Shown here: positions 62,913 through 64,000 of the stretch, piece by piece
Numbering within the stretch: position 1 is the first letter of the stretch
Layout of the letters: every line of letters starts with the position of its first letter
Assembly: GCF_000359125.1 (NCBI RefSeq)
Contig: NZ_CAAF010000063.1
Span: 62,001 to 126,000, forward strand
Origin: Mesorhizobium sp. STM 4661
GTDB lineage: Bacteria > Pseudomonadota > Alphaproteobacteria > Rhizobiales > Rhizobiaceae
DNA: 64,000 nucleotides
Direction of reading: 5' to 3'
Notes under the pieces: generated by a model
Told to the model about the DNA's origin: nothing
The model's input: only the letters and a program-made list of their open reading frames with translations
Databases searched by the model: none
Program-made: the position numbers and the translations under genes

Positions 62913-64000
62913 TTACTCAAGATAGGTCGAAGGATCGACCGGCGCCGAGTTCTTGCGCACTTCGAAATGAAGCTTCGGCGAGTCGGTCGTACCGCTCATG
63001 CCGGACAGCGCGATTTCCTGGCCGCGCTTGACCTTCTGGCCGCGCTGCACCTCGATCGAGCTGGCGTGGCCATAGACCGTGACCAGCCCATTCTCGTGGC
63101 GCACCAACACCGTGTTGCCGAATTCCTTGAGGCCGTCGCCGGCATAGATGACGACGCCGTTCTCGGCCGCCTTGACCGGTGTTCCCTCGGGCACGGCAAT
63201 GTCGACACCGTCCTTGCCGCCGCCAAAGCCGGAGATCACGCGGCCGCGCACCGGCCAGCGCATCTTGCCGATGCCGGTGGCGTCAGGCGCCACCGCGTCG
63301 TCGTCCTCGGCCTGCTGGATGACCTTGGCATCCTTCTTTGGCGGCGTATAGGAGGCGAGCGTTTCGGTCGGCGTGGTCTTGGCCGCCGGCGGGGTGGTGG
63401 CCGTCGTCACCGGATCGACCTTCGCCGGCTTGGCGCTGGCGACGACAGCGGTGCCGCCGGCCGGAACCTTCAGCGTCTGGCCGATCTTGAGCAGACCGTC
63501 CTGCATGCCGTTCGCCTGCTTCAGCGCAACAACGCCAACGCCGGTCTTCCTGGCGATGGCGGACAGCGTATCGCCCTGCTGAACCGTGTAGGTGCCACCG
63601 GCACCGGTCGCCTTGGGCGCGGCCTTTGCGTCTTTCGGCTGGCCTGCCGCGGCCGACGCATCCACCTGCGCGGCGGACTTGCCCTCCTTGAGCTTCGGCT
63701 GCTGCGGCAACACGGCCACCTTCTCCGGCGCACTGGCCGGCACATCGTGCTTGGTGCCGTTCGCGGGCTTGACGTCGGCAAGCTTCGGCGCGGCCTCCTT
63801 GCTCGAATAGGCATAGGCCGGGATGACCAGCTTCTGGCCGCTCCTCAACCCCTTGGTCTCGCTCAACCCGTTGACCTTCATGATGGCGTCGGCGGGCACG
63901 CCATAGCGCCGCGACAGGCCGGAAATGGTTTCGCCATCCTTGACGATGATCTCGGTGGCATGCGGCTTGCCGCCCGCCGTCGCCATGCGCGGCGCATCAG
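62913..64000 (-). CDS. NlpD-like LysM/M23 peptidoglycan protein, N-terminus cut by window edge
   Basis: At least 362 codons are present and the frame is open at the right edge. There are two LysM domains (EIIVKDGETISGLSRRYGV and GTYTVQQGDTLSAIARKTGV), a proline- and lysine-rich linker, and a C-terminal M23 domain (GVDIAVPEGTPVKAAENGVV, then LVRHENGLVTVYGHAS). The first zinc-ligand position HxxxD is altered (DGVDIAVPEG), so it is probably a non-catalytic amidase activator like NlpD or EnvC. It would act in the envelope during cell division. Confidence 0.9.
   Translation of the reverse strand, partial: DAPRMATAGGKPHATEIIVKDGETISGLSRRYGVPADAIMKVNGLSETKGLRSGQKLVIPAYAYSSKEAAPKLADVKPANGTKHDVPASAPEKVAVLPQQPKLKEGKSAAQVDASAAAGQPKDAKAAPKATGAGGTYTVQQGDTLSAIARKTGVGVVALKQANGMQDGLLKIGQTLKVPAGGTAVVASAKPAKVDPVTTATTPPAAKTTPTETLASYTPPKKDAKVIQQAEDDDAVAPDATGIGKMRWPVRGRVISGFGGGKDGVDIAVPEGTPVKAAENGVVIYAGDGLKEFGNTVLVRHENGLVTVYGHASSIEVQRGQKVKRGQEIALSGMSGTTDSPKLHFEVRKNSAPVDPSTYLE

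Overview
The window is a dense, high-GC stretch of alphaproteobacterial chromosome, most like a Rhizobiales member of the Mesorhizobium/Phyllobacteriaceae type. The pointers are DUF982 and DUF1127 proteins, RIME-like intergenic palindromes, a coxMNOP-type terminal oxidase, a single-chain SecDF and a Wzx/Wzy-type exopolysaccharide cluster. This assignment rests on gene content and protein recognition only; no database search was possible.

Layout. (1) 1-6.9 kb: an M20 deacylase broken by a 1-base frameshift, a leftward branched-chain/amide ABC transporter operon (binding protein-livG-livF-livH-livM) and a divergent alpha/beta hydrolase. (2) 6.9-10 kb: small proteins (DUF982, a two-helix membrane protein, a secreted hypothetical), then map and radC. 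(3) 10-15.7 kb: a molybdenum aldehyde oxidoreductase module (paoABC), two decayed gene fragments and a divergent AraC regulator, lying between radC and a second degraded copy of the radC 3' end. (4) 15.7-39.7 kb: a polysaccharide locus with wecB-wecC-wecG (ManNAcA synthesis and transfer), two GT4 glycosyltransferases, a flippase, a polymerase/ligase, a Wzz-type co-polymerase, a GH5 hydrolase, a heparinase-like protein, two acyltransferases, a fatty-acid hydroxylase-like protein and an unusual asnB-ACP-AMP ligase-nadE-like operon. (5) 39.8-41 kb: a 3' fragment of an HlyD/PrsE-type secretion adaptor, a small exported protein and a degraded copy of the trigger-factor 3' end plus terminator. (6) 41-48.8 kb: coxMNOP plus subunit IV, a YbaK-like deacylase, a DUF2189 membrane protein, ctaB and a cytochrome c. 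(7) 49-64 kb: trigger factor, tRNA-Leu(UAG), a GDYXXLXY/DUF2157 pair, two DUF1127 genes followed by tandem CCTCCTCCC-loop small RNAs, trmFO, a parDE module in frame with an upstream ORF, homologues of two complex I assembly factors, secDF-yajC, a DUF815 ATPase, a PEP mutase-like enzyme and an NlpD-like LysM/M23 protein cut by the window edge.

How the parts work together. The polysaccharide locus can supply UDP-ManNAcA, polymerise, flip and length-control a repeat unit, and trim or decorate it. It lacks an initiating phosphoglycosyltransferase, a Wza-type outer-membrane exporter and a tyrosine kinase, which must lie elsewhere. The oxidase block combines an alternative aa3-type oxidase with heme-o synthesis (ctaB) and a cytochrome c.

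The most notable structural theme is repeated 3'-end duplication. radC and trigger factor each have a second, degenerate 3' end displaced in the same orientation by about 5.6 kb and 8.2 kb, with an accessory module in between, and nlpD has a micro-duplication of its last codons. This suggests the aldehyde-oxidase and cox modules arrived by recombination at gene 3' ends. The most interesting functional elements are the tandem anti-Shine-Dalgarno-loop RNAs after the DUF1127 pair (resembling the CcsR/cuckoo RNA family), the carrier-protein/amidotransferase operon in the polysaccharide locus, and the in-frame parD insertion.
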